Part shown: positions 1 through 13,046 of the stretch, piece after piece
How positions within the stretch are numbered: the first letter of the stretch is position 1
Layout of the letters: the number at the start of each line of letters is the position of its first letter
Origin: Marchantia polymorpha subsp. ruderalis
Lineage: Eukaryota > Streptophyta > Marchantiopsida > Marchantiales > Marchantiaceae
Reading direction: 5' to 3'
DNA length: 64,000 nucleotides
Assembly: GCA_037833965.1 (NCBI GenBank)
Contig: AP031355.1
Coordinates: 22,283,501-22,347,500, forward strand
The notes under the pieces: model-generated
Told to the model about the DNA's origin: nothing
Database searches by the model: none
Seen by the model: only the letters and a program-made list of their open reading frames with translations
Program-made: the position numbers and the translations under genes

Positions 1-3000
1 GACGAACAAGATCAGATCGCTCGTTGTGGACCAAAGTGATCGCATGATTCTTGTACACCGTCCCTGCTCAGGAGATCTATGTATACATCTTGATCAGTGA
101 ACGTCATCCATGTTAGGAAATCCTCCAAGTTTTCAAGCACCTGTGAAGAGATGTGTAGAAGTTGAAAGAGGTCTACTCGCTGAAAAGAAGTCTGTGACTT
201 TTTGATTGTTCTCTGGCTCTTTGACTCCGAGGTGCTTCAAGAACATTGGACCTGATATGGGTACGAAGAATTATGGACTAAGATTGATAGTACAAGCGAT
301 GATGCGCTGCGTGACAGTCACTTGAATTCAGCATTCATTGGGCATCAAGTCATATTCTGGATCCACTCCGGGGTGTGATAGATTCTGAGTCGGAGATACT
401 CTTGATATCAGCAACTACCACTAACAAGTATGTAATGTTGCCATCAGTCATTCCTTCGTTCTTTACCTCTTCGTAATCTTTTCAGCTTCTGGAATTATAT
501 TGACCCCAAAAGTATTAGCTCTAAATAAAGTTCTCCAAGTGCATGATGTCTAGTGTTACTCCTGCTATTGCAACTTCCCTGGTTCGCACTTTCATATCAA
601 AACATAGCGGACGCCTGAAATGGTCCAGCTCTCAACACTAACGATGTTCATACTTGGGAGTAATGAAATTTGGCAAAATTCCAAGTGTTTGGCACTGATT
701 GCGCACTTAACTGTGTGGCGTGGAGCAGCAGCTTTCGAGCCTTCGAATAGAAGGTTCTTCGCAGATTTGCTTATAGTTCTGGCCCTTTGATCCTCTGGCT
801 ACACTTTAGGTGGCAATGTCCTCGTGAACAGAAGCACCCAGTGCATTTTATATACGGGTCACTTTACAGGCAGCATAGCATACCCGTGATCAAGTGATAT
901 TATGGGTCAATATTGTCCACCTGCAGCAGCAGTCGCAGTAGCAGCTTCTGAGGACGTAGTACTCTTGAAGACATCATCTCATCATCAGGTGTTTCATGAC
1001 TCTGTGCATAATCGGAAAAGAACTAGCGCTACATTGTTTTGAAAGTGAAGTTGGGCCAAGTCTGAAGGTGCATGAGCACCTAGTCTGCCGTAGCTTCAGA
1101 AGCTACTGGTGAAGTCAACATCCAGTAAACAGATAATTCTCTCACTGTCGGCACCTATTAGTTTCCTGGCTCTACGGAGGAATGTGATTGCGAGTAGGGT
1201 GTACTCCTAAAAGCCACATTTCATCTGAAGACATTTAAGGCTGTCATGCCGAGATCACGAGTTCACCATAGAGTGGTGTACCAGTGGCAAGGGGACCTTC
1301 AGAGCGACTGGGCCCTTCTTTCCAGATTGTAGATGGTGGCCTTCTGCCAACTCCTATGGTTAGATTCTTCCTAGTCGTGTATCTTTACATACTCGAGTAG
1401 TCTTGAAAGTCGCCTCACCTGTACCTTGGGTCCCTTTGTGTGAGCTACAATTGCTGATCTTACGAGTAAAGTGAAAACTACCATCACGTGATGACATCTT
1501 CCGGTTTGTTACATGCAATGATTCTATCGCTCTGCTAGCTTCAGCTGCTGAATCTGCTGCAGGAAAAATCTTCGTGAACGCCTCCAAAGTCGTCAGCATA
1601 AGCTGCTCTTCTAGCTAGAGCATTGATCGGAATTCCTGTGACATTGATTCCTGTTCCTGTTTCGAAATATGGAGACAACTGAGTTACTCATTGGTGCTTA
1701 GCGTACATGTAAGTGTTCGGTGCACACGCACTCAAGAGAAATTTTGGATGTAACACCGACCAGGTCCCATGCACCCCTTGATCCTTTCTTCATACATTTC
1801 AGGTGCTTCTCATGATTCTTACTACATGTACTCATTGGTAATTCCTGCCAGCTGCAGTCGCTCACCTGCTCGTTGGTTGCCGCTGGCGATCTTTTCCACT
1901 TGACTACTGTTACTCCTGAGTAGCATAGAAGCACAGCATACGTTGTTGCATCTAGTCAATGTAAAAGAATACATTAGAACCCAGCCTTCAACACCAGTCT
2001 AACGGAACTCCTCAACCAACGTCCACATCAGATCTGGTTCTACTATAAGATATCAGGACAATCTCGATGGCAGCGCCTCTTGTCATTAATTCAAAACTTG
2101 CCTCATGATCCTCTGTCTTCGTGTCGTGTTGCAGATAACTAACCGGAAGTCTATCAGGAGTGTTGCAGCTTAACCGAAACCAAGAGCAAGTCTACAAGAC
2201 AGCGCCTGCATCCACGATGACTTCCTGCTTGCACGAAACTTGCTATCTTCTTTACGGGTTGTAGTTTAGGAGACAAAGCCTGCATTCGTTCTGTGATCCT
2301 TCAGTGTCTGCATGCGAAGTGCAGCAGCAGGTAACTAGCAAATGTGAGGCTTTCCCGAGGTCAGTCTACAATGAAGTGTCCTCTTCTGGCTGCATGCGAT
2401 TCTGTAGCTAACCAGCAAACCCGAGGTAGACCTGAAGACATATTCTGCACTCAATGGTTCTCCCAAATATAGAGTGCGTAGTAAACAAGTGAGATTCCTA
2501 GAAGCCTTGACACAATGCTGTGGCCAGATTTTCTTTAAGCCTGCTCAGACATCACTCAAATCTTGCAGGTAGTGATGGAGCAACATTGCCAACACGCTTC
2601 AGATCATCGACAGACCAATCCTGACTGGTTTTAGTTTATTTGACTCTCATGGCAACAGATTCAGGACTTAGTCATATCATTGACTAGCTTCCTGGACTAA
2701 TGTTCTCTTTCATTGTAGGTTATATCAGGTTTGAATCAGTCTGAAGCAGACGAGCTGATTCTCATGTCACCGAGAATGCCTAGCAAATATCATGTTGTAA
2801 GACGCAGTATGTGCCATATGATTATCCTGCAGCCTCAGGTACTTTGATACTACCAATAATGCACACCAGAATTTGTATATGAACCAGAGATCATCTACTG
2901 CTGTTATTAGTACTAATTAACAATGTGTGTGTACAGTTGTGATTGTACCTGTACTTCTCAATTAGTTCCATTCTCTGATTAGGATATCTCTGGCCTTTAA

Positions 3001-5200
3001 AGTAAAACATTCATGATAAGCTACTAAGGTGGTTAACCAGTAAGCAGGCCTGATCTGCGTGAGATCTCTCGCATGCTTGGCATGATCTGTCTGTTTCTCG
3101 TGAAATCAACAATTTAGCTGGTTCTTAGGTATACTGGCCAAAGTTAATGTGTTAACCTCGTATTCAGGGTTTTATAAAATGAATCGTCAGAGGTTAGCCG
3201 AATTTTGAAACAAACTGCAAGGTAAGAAGCCAGCGATGTTGATTCTTTACCTCCCCAAAGTACTGTACGTCTCACGAGGGTATATTAAGTACTAAAGCCG
3301 ACATTCCGTGATTGAGCACGGGACGTGTACAGGAGTGACATTCAAGTCCCTTTTGTTTCTCGGCACCGATCAGGACTTTCTGAATTGATAGTACTCTTGG
3401 GGCAACTGCATGGGCGTACAGCAGCGGCTCCTTTTGCGTTCAATGCTGAACACCCAATATGCATCTTAAGATATGCATAAAAGCAGCACACGGTGACTTT
3501 GCTGGATCCGTCCCCAGATCCATAACCTGATTTGAAAGGACTACGAGAAAAGTAGTTGCAACTGAGTGGACTGAAAAAGCGGTTGCACTTCAGTCTCTAT
3601 TAGTCGTTGCATTCCATACGTCTTCCTCAACTACTCTGCCAACCATAGCCGGTACTCTTTGTAAAGGTAAACCTCGGGATGTTTTCTCCTGAAGACTTGA
3701 ACCCCGTCATGTAGTTCAGGAGAAGGAGCGGGCGTAGCACGAACAATGTTTGCTGCTAGAGCACGACACTTCGAACATTTTCTTCATCTCTACCACTCTT
3801 TCTGGTGCGCACTTGACATCCTCAAGGTCGATCTTGCTCCACGTGCTTGTTTCTCCTGCTTAGATGAACCACATTGTCTGATTTTACCCATGAACAAATA
3901 TAGAAGCTTGATTTTGACAGTTTTCTGACGACACTGGAGGTTTAGTCTTCGTCTCGATCAGTATTTGCCAAGGCCGCAGATGTGTGAGAAGAACTTAGAT
4001 GCTGTTACAGCCCAAGATGTTGTCCAGCTATGATAAACGACCTACATACAAATATACGCAAATCTCTGAAATCTCCAGTCAAATGTCCACAATGACTAAT
4101 ATATGAAGATCGGCAGGAGGACTGAAGGCACCAGCTCCAAAATAGAGTTTCTCTTGATTGAGTGCCCACAGACGCTACATCCCTTGCACGTCCTTCTCTT
4201 CCTGAATATTTTTCATGTTAAAGGATATAAAAGCTGCAGCTTCATATAGGAACTAAGTGGGGAGGGTACTCTAAAGGGTTCTGGACCGAGGAGTTGATAC
4301 AGAAAGAAGCTGACTTTGTCCAATCTCCAGTGTCTTAAACTGAAAGCAAGAGTTGACCCAGGGTGGAACACATAAATAGGGTACCACGATGCCCTCAAAA
4401 TCGAAAAATATTTGAGGCACTCCAGCCGACAACTTGTACACAGCAGGTGAATACTTCGTTGAAGGCTAAACTTTCTAGACCGATCTTCAATCCTCAGACT
4501 TGCTATTTCACATAAGAAAGTTCTTGAAGCACAATGTGAAAGATCGCAAGCTGAAATGGACCACGAAGACTAGGTACGTTGCCAATAGACCACGATGCCC
4601 GCATCATAGAAAATGGTGATAGTTCAGTAGGATAACACATCGACGTGTCTAGCCTGGCCAACATGTCACACCATACATCTGGATTAGCGGCAACTTTTAT
4701 CCAAGAAATGAAACATGAGCAGTATCTTGCAAATCTTGCAAAGCTTCACCACCGAAGTGATCCACGTGGTGAAAAAGCAGGGATGTTCACAAGAGAACCG
4801 GCCATAGCACCCACGAGGATTGGAAAAAACTAATGGCAGAATAAAATCAAATTTGCACCCCAACTTTCGGAACACCTTACAAAAAGTATCATGTTTTTAC
4901 CCCAGATAAACCCATAGCAATGGCTTTATTAACAATAATGATCAGGATATCCCAAAGGAAAAAGAAACCTGTCATGGCCCTATTTCCCACGAGTTCGATG
5001 TCGTATATAGATCAAAACCGACCTCATCTCTTTAACGCACAAGAACCCTCCAGCCTTCACAAGACCTGGCTAGTATCTGCTCCGTGTTAATAAAACGACC
5101 GTACAAATGAGTTATGCACATGTTCCATATCTTGCTAAGTCCCCACATTTGCTGAAAAAGAAGAAAGTTACTGATAAGCCGCCACAATTCCAGCTGAATG
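1..5200. other. Stretch with no recognised gene
   Basis: About 45% GC with no open reading frame above roughly 80 codons on either strand. I see no transposase, reverse transcriptase, tRNA or rRNA signature. Translation gives only short, low-information peptides. It could be intergenic DNA, long untranslated or non-coding transcript sequence, or a gene of many very short exons. Confidence 0.5.
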
Positions 5201-5273
5201 TAATATCGTTAACAACTCACAGGAATTTGGCGCCTATGGACTCAACATGAGTCAAGGGACTGCACTCCGGCAA

Positions 5274-8227
5274 TCAGCGCTGAAGCGAGTCTTCCTTTCT
5301 TGCTAATGCATCTGTGATAACGTCAGTAGCCCAGTCCTTCACATCCTCCTGAGACATAACAAAACTGCGACTGTTACTGTCGTTGATGTGGCTTAAAAAG
5401 TGTAGGGAGCACGCGATCGACTGTAAAGTTGAGCGCCTTAAAGTTATTGCAGAGCCTAAAGATCACAGACATGAAGAATATAAGGATTACACATGTTAAG
5501 ACAAAACGAGTGCATGCAGGTACTAGAAAGTAGGGATATCAGACTAGCTGTTCTGAGCGGCTGCAGGAAACTAAACGTGTAGAAAACAGCTCTGAGATAC
5601 CAGACCAGCAAGACCAGTGTAGCGGAGCCTCACGTTACGAAATACGTCATGCACTACTAGCAGCTACACATCTGGGTGATTGAGCTCCTGGACGGGGGAC
5701 TGAGGTCGAAAACTTCTTGTCATTCGACATTATAAGATGACTCAAGCCAATAACAGTTGCACAGAACTGGTTGACAAAGCAGCTGAGCTTCACAATACCT
5801 GAAATTCATCACATCAATGAGTATGGGACTCAACTGATCAAACTTAGAACATACCATGCTCAGGGGATCTCCCGTTCTTATTCGCGCATTATCACGAGCA
5901 ATCCTGGATTCAAAGGGTGTCCGTGGTGGTAATTGTTGAAGATGATCCCATAGCTCTCTTGATATAACCTTTGGCTGATTGGCCTGGAGCTCAACCATCT
6001 CTCTGGCTTTGCGCTCCACGCGCTCTTCCTCTTGTGATTCGTCGTACTAAAACATCCACAACAATAATTTCACACAAAATCACTCAGATATTTGACAAGT
6101 GCAAATGTGTCTGTAATATCATCTTCATAGTAGCTAAGCCCATGAACCTCCCATATCCAGACCACATAAATTTCAGGTAAAGCAACTGCGTCTTTCACGA
6201 CAGTCTTATATACAGTCAGCGCAGTATTCGCATAGAATTCATAAGTGAGTACGGAGCAGCAAATTGAGGGAAGACAAAGTTGTCTTGTGCACTTTAGAAC
6301 ACTGCTGAAACAAGAGCAGCTACACTTGGAGATTTGAACATTGCCTTCTCTCAAATATAATCAGTAAAGGTGGAGGAATATTTTCAAAGTTGTCAACTCC
6401 ACTTGAGATATCCCAGAGCTTCTGATACAGTTCATAACTTTCCAGCGACGGTTCCAAAACTCTCATCACATACATTAGCAGTGCAAACTTCACTTGGAAA
6501 CTAAGAAGCAAATAGTTCACCTAGAACTTGATTACAGATCAAGTTTAAGATCAATCGAACCATCAAAGCACAAGTACATCGACAATGATATTTCGTCAAA
6601 TGAAACTTTATACTTCAGTTGGTGTCTGTTACAGCCTGAAACCTTGAACCCTAACGATCCGGCTTACCAGTGCTGGAATGGGAAGATCGAGTAATGAGAG
6701 AAGACCGAACTGGTTTCTCTTGTACCAGAATTTGTAACCATATATTGAATTCAAGGTTTCATTGACTAATCTATCCACCTAACATATACAAGTGCCTCGT
6801 AGGTATGACTCAAAAGTGGAGCTAACTTCTGTTTTGGCTCCAGGCCCGTGAAATCAGTACACGGATAGGTCTCCACAAGCAGAGCGATATCATGAAGCGG
6901 TTGTTACAAATGAGATCCATTCCATGAGATAATGCAACGGATTTGTTCTCCTCCCTCACCACACAATGTGCAAGCTCTCCACTTTGCTTGCCTTCTGATT
7001 GAGAGTGATGACTCCCATTCAGAAGCTCAAGGAGGCTCAGGAGGCTACTAGGTGGCGCGCACGGTGATCGACCTCATCGAGTCATTAACGTTGTTCGACA
7101 TGTAAGATTCAGCGATTATTGTTATGTGTACACGTAGTACTATAAGCACCACGTGTACACATAACAACATGATGTAAGCACAGCTACATGCGTGCATCTT
7201 GTGCTTTACAATGTCTCTGTTATCTCCCCTTGAATTTGGAAATATCGGTACGAGATTCAGTAGAGGTCACTCAGGATTCTGTAGATACTACTGCTCCAGC
7301 TGTTCGCTTGGATCCCGACCTCACTAAAAGAAAGGCCTTCCAGCCTGGCTATTGTGATGGTATTTCTCCTCGTTAAGTAATCGTCTGATGGATAATCAAC
7401 GAATTGTTCCAGTGCAACACCGTAGGGATTAGATAATCTCCAAAAACTGCTCCTGCCTGTTCTCAGCTACTTTTTGCATGTGGTGTTCCCACAGACCCAC
7501 AGACCGTGTTCTGAGAACTCAGTCCCATGTAAGTAGAGGACGAATATCTTGGTGGCACGAAGTCCATCGTTAAATTATGATACTCATATTGACAGCAGAT
7601 GCATCCAATACTCCCAGAAGTCACACCAAATATTGTACCCCATAGTCACCCAGCGTCTTCCAGTCCACAAAAGCTATCGGCAAATATCAATGCGGGTATA
7701 GTAGTCTCTCCCGAACAAATTCCCAGACAGATATCCCCTCCTGGTTCCAGTGATGGATTCACGACTATGCTCAAACATGTTGGGAGAGGGGAGAGCCTTG
7801 GACTACTACTTGCAATATAAAAGGATTTGCTTCGTTGACAAGACTGTATTCCTGGTTTTGTGATATGCCTCATGATCCACGTGAACAAATCAGTGTGAAA
7901 TACGAAAGGTCAAACATACGGCAAAAAGGTTGTATACTGGGCTACATCTTCGAATTTAAATGGTCCATACTTTCGAGCAGAATATGAAGAGCCTCCGTTG
8001 CTTACCATCATTGTTAGCTTGGCAATAATCGCTACAGCAACCATGCCCACTCCGACCTTCAGTGTTGGCGTATCATAAAACTCCTTCGACTCCGGAATCT
8101 CAACGGACAGGTTCTTTGGAACACGAGGGCGCTGAGACTGTGTCTTTGCAGTAGGTCTCCTGTGTGACTGCAGAAAAGCTGCCCACTGAGAACCCACCTT
8201 TTGTCCACGACGTAATCGACTCGCCAT
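5274..8227 (-). CDS. Unidentified multi-exon host gene, probable organelle or membrane protein
   Basis: I do not recognise the product. Three exons are well supported. Exon 1 (8227-8006) starts at an ATG and encodes a basic, hydroxylated N-terminus with few acidic residues in its first 40 positions, as in transit peptides. It continues to a hydrophobic segment (VGVGMVAVAIIAKL) and ends at a gtaagc donor. An internal exon (6046-5855, 64 codons, phase 0 at both ends) follows a pyrimidine-rich acceptor and ends at gtatgt; it is charged and begins YDESQEEERVERK. The last exon (5348-5274) follows tgtctcag and encodes 24 residues ending SLQR before TGA. Together the last two read GDPLSM-EDVKDWATDV across the junction, which looks natural. 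Middle exons are unresolved: stretches near 6500-6330 (MYVMRVLEPSLESYELYQKL) and 6230-6135 are candidates, but their phases do not join cleanly. It is also unproven that exon 1 and the last exons belong to one gene. Confidence 0.5.
7119..7167. repeat. Perfect 17-bp inverted repeat with 15-nt loop
   Basis: TTGTTATGTGTACACGT (7119-7135) is exactly complementary to ACGTGTACACATAACAA (7151-7167). Each arm carries an ACGT core, and the right arm sits in a CACGTG context like a G-box. It lies inside the presumed intron of the gene at 5.3-8.2 kb. It could be a small MITE remnant or a cruciform-forming hairpin. Confidence 0.85.
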
Positions 8228-8299
8228 CAGCCGCACCAACAGCAGAAGTAGGCATTCAAAGGAAAGAAGTTCTCTGATCAGGCTGCAACTCTTTGATCT

Positions 8300-10670
8300 C
8301 CCTAGGCCCCGTATAAATTATGGACACGAATCTGATAAACCCATTCCACGTAAAAGTGCGAGGTTCAAGATTATATGCATATAAAAAAACTACAACAAAA
8401 AGGAGAAAAGAAAGGTGAAAAATCCAAAGACGAGTGAAAATGCCGTACGCAGGCTTTGAAGGGAGCTTGAATGTACGTTGAATTCATTCATACATCTCGC
8501 GCGGAAAACTGATTCATGATCTGATGGAGGTCAGATGATTATACTGTGAGCGTCGTCTTTATTCTTCTCCTCTGCTACTCTTGTGGCCAGATGTGCTGAG
8601 GGATTCATGTGTATTCAAGTTACGAGGAAAAATATGCGAATTTCCGAAGGAGCTACTACACAATAGTGAGCACCGAACGAGAACAAAACTTGTACCAAGC
8701 TGTCTGAACATACACCACTAAGAACAGAACATGAAGATGCTGATAAAATAATCAACAACTAATCAACAAAGACAGAGTGTCTAGTGAACGAGATAAACAA
8801 TGTCTCAAAAGGCATTTAGCACCCCACAGGTTACACCAATGTGCATTATTCTTCTCAGACGGAAATCTTGCCGGAACACCAATCGAACCCCATCACATGT
8901 ATACAAAACGCTAACTTATGCGTGAATCTTAGATCTCATCTAAGCTTCGGATGGAAATTCACAGAAGCACTCACTTCCGAACCCATAGGAAAACCTCAGC
9001 AACTTCAAACTCACCTCCAGCAGCTCACTGATCGCCTTGGGTAGCGCTAGCTCGCTGAATTCCACGTGCGCACTGCACAGACTAACATTCGCAAGGAATG
9101 TCAACTTTTATTGACCGCGAAGAACACTAGATCCAGGCATTGATTTGGTATAAACCCTCCTCTGCAAATGCTTTGTTTTTCGCCAGAGTAACACAAATCG
9201 TGTCGAGATTTTGGCCAAGTGTTGCCAAACAGTCTTGAGGGGTAACAGGGCAGTTGCTAAATCTGCACTGGCACTTTCTGGTTTTGTATCACTTCACCGT
9301 AGCCAGAAGATAGGACCGGGGAGGCATAAAGTACAGTAAGTAAATAAATAAATAATAAATAATAAATAAAATCGATGAAACTGTAACCGATGAAATTACG
9401 TATGGAGAACACAATTCTCATGACAAGATTTATATAATTACTTTTTAGCCCAAAAGAGTTTCGACCTTTCTAATTTCAATTTTGTATACATTCATTTCAG
9501 AAAATGATTCTTTTCGGTTTTTTTTTCAACTCTCCTACAGGACACACATTCATTCCAACTTGATACATTTATTTTGATAATGTTAATGATTAGCGAAGAA
9601 GCTTTTGGAGAATAAAGGTCGTACATTAGTGCGAAAACCTTGGAGCAATTTGGGGAGGAAGCAGGTGGGTAGGAGCTCGCAACCAAGTTAGATTTCATAA
9701 CATAGATTCATACAAAGTTGAGGGAGTGATATATTTAGCTTAGAGCTTAGTTTTAGGGTTTTGGGATTAGATTGTGCTAGCCATATGACTGGACTGTACT
9801 ATGAAGTAAATTACAACCAAAAAAATATTGATGTAAGAAGAGAGAGTTGTTTTTTCAAAAAGAATAGGATGTTCTAAATTCATATGCTAGGAGTTAGATA
9901 TGAGTTGTGTGCATTATATATTTTAAGTACTCAATTCAATCAATAGTTTACATGTCTACATTTATCCTTAATCTTGTTTAAGTAAGAGGGCTTGTCGATG
10001 GAGCTGAGTTCACGCTTACTTTCCTTGATCATATTGAGAGTATTCTATCATGTACTATTCATTTTAGTAGCTAATATGTCAACTTTTATGAAATTAATGT
10101 TTAACTTGAATATCTTTCATCTACAAACTGGAGAATATATATTTGATGAAATTACATAGTACATTAGCTACTCATGATGCAACCTTAAAAATATATAATG
10201 TTGATATTGAATGTGAAGTGATCGATTTGTGTTCTCAAACTTGGAGCTCAATTTCTAATAATTTAGAGATAATGATGGTCATAAGATTCAACATAAGACA
10301 AGTATAATCATCAAGATGTATTTAAACAGATCTTGCTCACTTCTTCAACCGTTGTAATAAATGGGAAATCAATGATAATAAATATATATGATAAAATGAA
10401 GTATAAGATGTATGTGTAAAAAATCTTTTGAACAAACTTCTTACTTAAAATTCCACAAACTCAATAACTTGTCACACATAGATACTTTTGATAGTGAGTT
10501 AGTCTCATCTGTAAATCATTGTATGATGATGTTAGATGATATATCTAACATAATGTGTATGGAACTTTGTGTATTAAACTTCTGTATAATACGTATGTTA
10601 ATATAGTGTATAATACATGACCATGTATACAACTATACGACTACATGTGTATGAAACTAATAATAGTTAA
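8300..10670. other. Intergenic stretch turning AT-rich
   Basis: Upstream side of the 5.3-8.2 kb gene. GC content falls steadily toward 10.6 kb. A simple AAAT/AAT repeat occupies 9341-9371. I see no coding region longer than about 70 codons with any sign of being real. Confidence 0.5.
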
Positions 10671-10675
10671 TGGCT

Positions 10676-10695
10676 GCGGGGCTGCCCAGCCCCGC
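10676..10695. repeat. Short GC-rich palindrome at the left edge of the hAT remnant
   Basis: GCGGGGCT and AGCCCCGC form a perfect 8-bp inverted repeat around GCCC. It stands at an abrupt change from AT-rich DNA to the hAT-derived sequence and may mark its left end. I found no matching copy at the right end, so a terminal inverted repeat is not established. Confidence 0.35.
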
Positions 10696-10823
10696 ATTGA
10701 ATTATCATATCATTCCGCAATCAACACAATTCATCGTCCATTGCACGGAGCAATGGAAGATGAATTGCACCATAAGCAATTTACAATGATGCAATAGACG
10801 AGGATGCAATTTGCACCATTGTC

Positions 10824-12592
10824 ATGGGTCCAAAGAATGACGCTGTGTGGGACGAGTTTCATGAATCTTAGTGTCTGGACGGATCTAGAGCGGCGAAGGC
10901 AGTTTGTAGAGACTGCTCAACGATTATCGGAGCGGCAGCTGCTCGTCTTCAAAGCCATATCAGTGCTTGACTGAAGCGCGCTCGCTTCATTGAGCAGCAT
11001 AACCTAGGCTTCACTACGCCGCCCCGCAAGAAGACCAAAACGATGATATCATCCTCGGGCGATCCCTCCACTGCAGAACACAACGGCAACGTCACGGTCT
11101 CGTCGTTCACATTTAGGAGTGGCCGTGCTCACTTTGACTATTAGAAAAAGGAAGAGCACAAGCGACTATGCAGATTTTTTGCCCACGCCGTACATCAAAC
11201 GGCGATGCCGTTTAAAACCTTCAAGCATAATACGTGGTAGGTTTTTTCCACGCTCTGCCAGGCGCCTTCCACAGAACCGATGGGCGGTGACTTGTTGCCC
11301 TCAAAATACAAGAATGTTATGGCTAAAGTTGTGCGCAACCTGAAGCAGTTCGTCATAATCTGCCTGATCTTGCACGGCGCCAAAAACGTTCAGGGCAAGC
11401 AGATCATAAAAATGATGGCGTGCGGGCCGGTGGTATTTTTCTTGGAACATTTCTCAATGGAGCTTTGTCGGGAGAGTGCTGAAAATTTGTACAAAAAGCT
11501 GATTGACTGCAAACGCCGCCTGCTACTCACGATTTGCAAACTTGCACATGGCTTTGTTGACCACGTCGTCACTTCCGATGCTGGTAATGACGATGCCGAT
11601 CAACAGCAGGTTGCCACATTGAACAAGCATTTTGTGCGGCCTCCGATTTTCACGTTTGGCTCTGATTTGCCGTCAGTCATGATCAAACTACGCCGTCTTT
11701 GTATCCAAGACACCAAATTTTTCTTTGCGTTTGGCTACTCATCGCACGCGTTGCACAATCTGTGCATGGTTATGGTGAAAAAAATCCTGGACGTAAAGCT
11801 CATTGTCAAGCAGATCGTCTTTCTTGTTAAAAACGTTCAGAATACACATCTCGTCCAGCAGCTACTCGATAAAATATGCTTAGAGAAGTATGGGAGCACG
11901 CTCGTGTTTATTCTATTCACAGAAACGCGCTTGGAACGGTTTGAGAAGCCGCTAAGCGCCTGAATCGAATGCGGACGGCAATATGCGAGCTGCCAACCGA
12001 AATCATATTGAACGACTTAGACGTTGATCTTCCTAATCCTGAGGGACCTGATCTTGTTGGCAGCATTCTAGAAAGGCGTCGCAGCCATGAAAGTGATATT
12101 AAGTACAATGTGCTCTTGTCTGACGTACTTGGAGGGTAACGAGTTGACATTTTTGAGCATTTACGCTTGCTTTCTGGTTGTTGCGCATCACTTTCGCATG
12201 TTGCTGCCAGATGTAAGGGAAGTCTTGGAGCTTAGCAGTGCCGATGTCGACAAATTATATGCGTTGGTTTGCCATCGCATCAAGACAATCTTCTCGCCAT
12301 GGCACGCTTTGGCTTTCCGCATAGATCCTCTATTTGACGATCTTTGCGATTATATATCCAAGCTGCACGTGAAGACTTTCCTCAATTTGGGCGACTTGAC
12401 CATCCTGCAACAATGCAAAACGACAATCAAGAGGATAACCGTTGCCGACGTCATGTTGAACCAAACAATGCAGTCCGAGTTCGGCCTCTACATTTTCTAT
12501 GTCGCTGACAATGACAATGATTTTTCCGACATATTCTCCATGCCGCAACACATGTGGGCGTTGGTTAACGACTCGTTGTACTCACATTTGTT
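10824..12592 (+). pseudogene. hAT-family transposase, 5' part, broken
   Basis: Pieces of one hAT transposase can be followed in order through shifting frames. An ATG at 10824 opens a BED-type zinc finger region (VCRDCS, later LQSHISAC). At 11160-11300 comes the conserved CRFFAHAVHQTAMPF segment. Next (11280-11963) is the catalytic-core region, where the expected first aspartate is lost just before NVQGKQIIKMMACGPVVFF, followed by the segment around SSHALHN. Then 12087-12592 carries the later core region with HALAFRIDP. Several stops and frameshifts make this copy inactive. The dimerisation region is not here; it lies about 16.8 kb downstream at 29.37 kb, so later insertions split the gene. 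The family call is confident. hAT transposases cut and paste DNA using an RNase H-like fold. Confidence 0.8.
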
Positions 12593-12667
12593 GTGCGAAT
12601 ACATATCGCCATACACTCTACATCGCTGACATGCTACTCACATACACATACGCACACATACACACAT
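12593..12667 (+). repeat. 75-bp direct repeat, left copy
   Basis: Identical to 12972-13046 apart from the edges; it contains a CA-rich run. The pair flanks the 292-bp repeat at 12674-12965. It begins exactly where the hAT reading frame stops resembling a transposase. Confidence 0.8.
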
Positions 12668-12673
12668 GTTTCA

Positions 12674-12965
12674 GAAATAAACGGGAGATTCGCCACTGGA
12701 ATTCCCGTCGATCAATTACCCTACTGGCAACAAACTATCACCGTCACAAACATGAGTCAAGCCCAACCCACTCCACACTCGGAGAATCCAAGTTAACGCA
12801 AAGGGAAAAGTCGCTCTACGCTCCCAACGCTTTCAGGCTCGACTCGAAGAACTAACGTTCTTCGAGCCGTCCCCGACTGTATACCCCTCGTGACCCGAAC
12901 CCTAACTTCACGTCTAAATATAGTAAGTGCCCAAACTGCGTGAGCCGACTCCTAACTACATGACA
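12674..12965 (+). repeat. 292-bp repeat, left copy, at the hAT break
   Basis: Same orientation and length as 29075-29366, with about 16 mismatches by hand alignment (near 94-95% identity). It ends in ATGACA. The two copies bracket the whole nest of insertions inside the hAT gene, and the right copy abuts the hAT 3' part directly. They may be terminal repeats (LTR or LTR fragments) of an element that broke the hAT gene. No target-site duplication was found. Confidence 0.75.
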
Positions 12966-12971
12966 ACTGTC

Positions 12972-13046
12972 GTGCGAATACATATCGCCATACACTCTAC
13001 ATCGCTGACATGCTACTCACATACACATACGCACACATACACACAT
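12972..13046 (+). repeat. 75-bp direct repeat, right copy
   Basis: Second copy of 12593-12667. Immediately to its right begins the truncated 3' end of the minus-strand Ty3/gypsy element, so it marks a junction. Confidence 0.8.
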
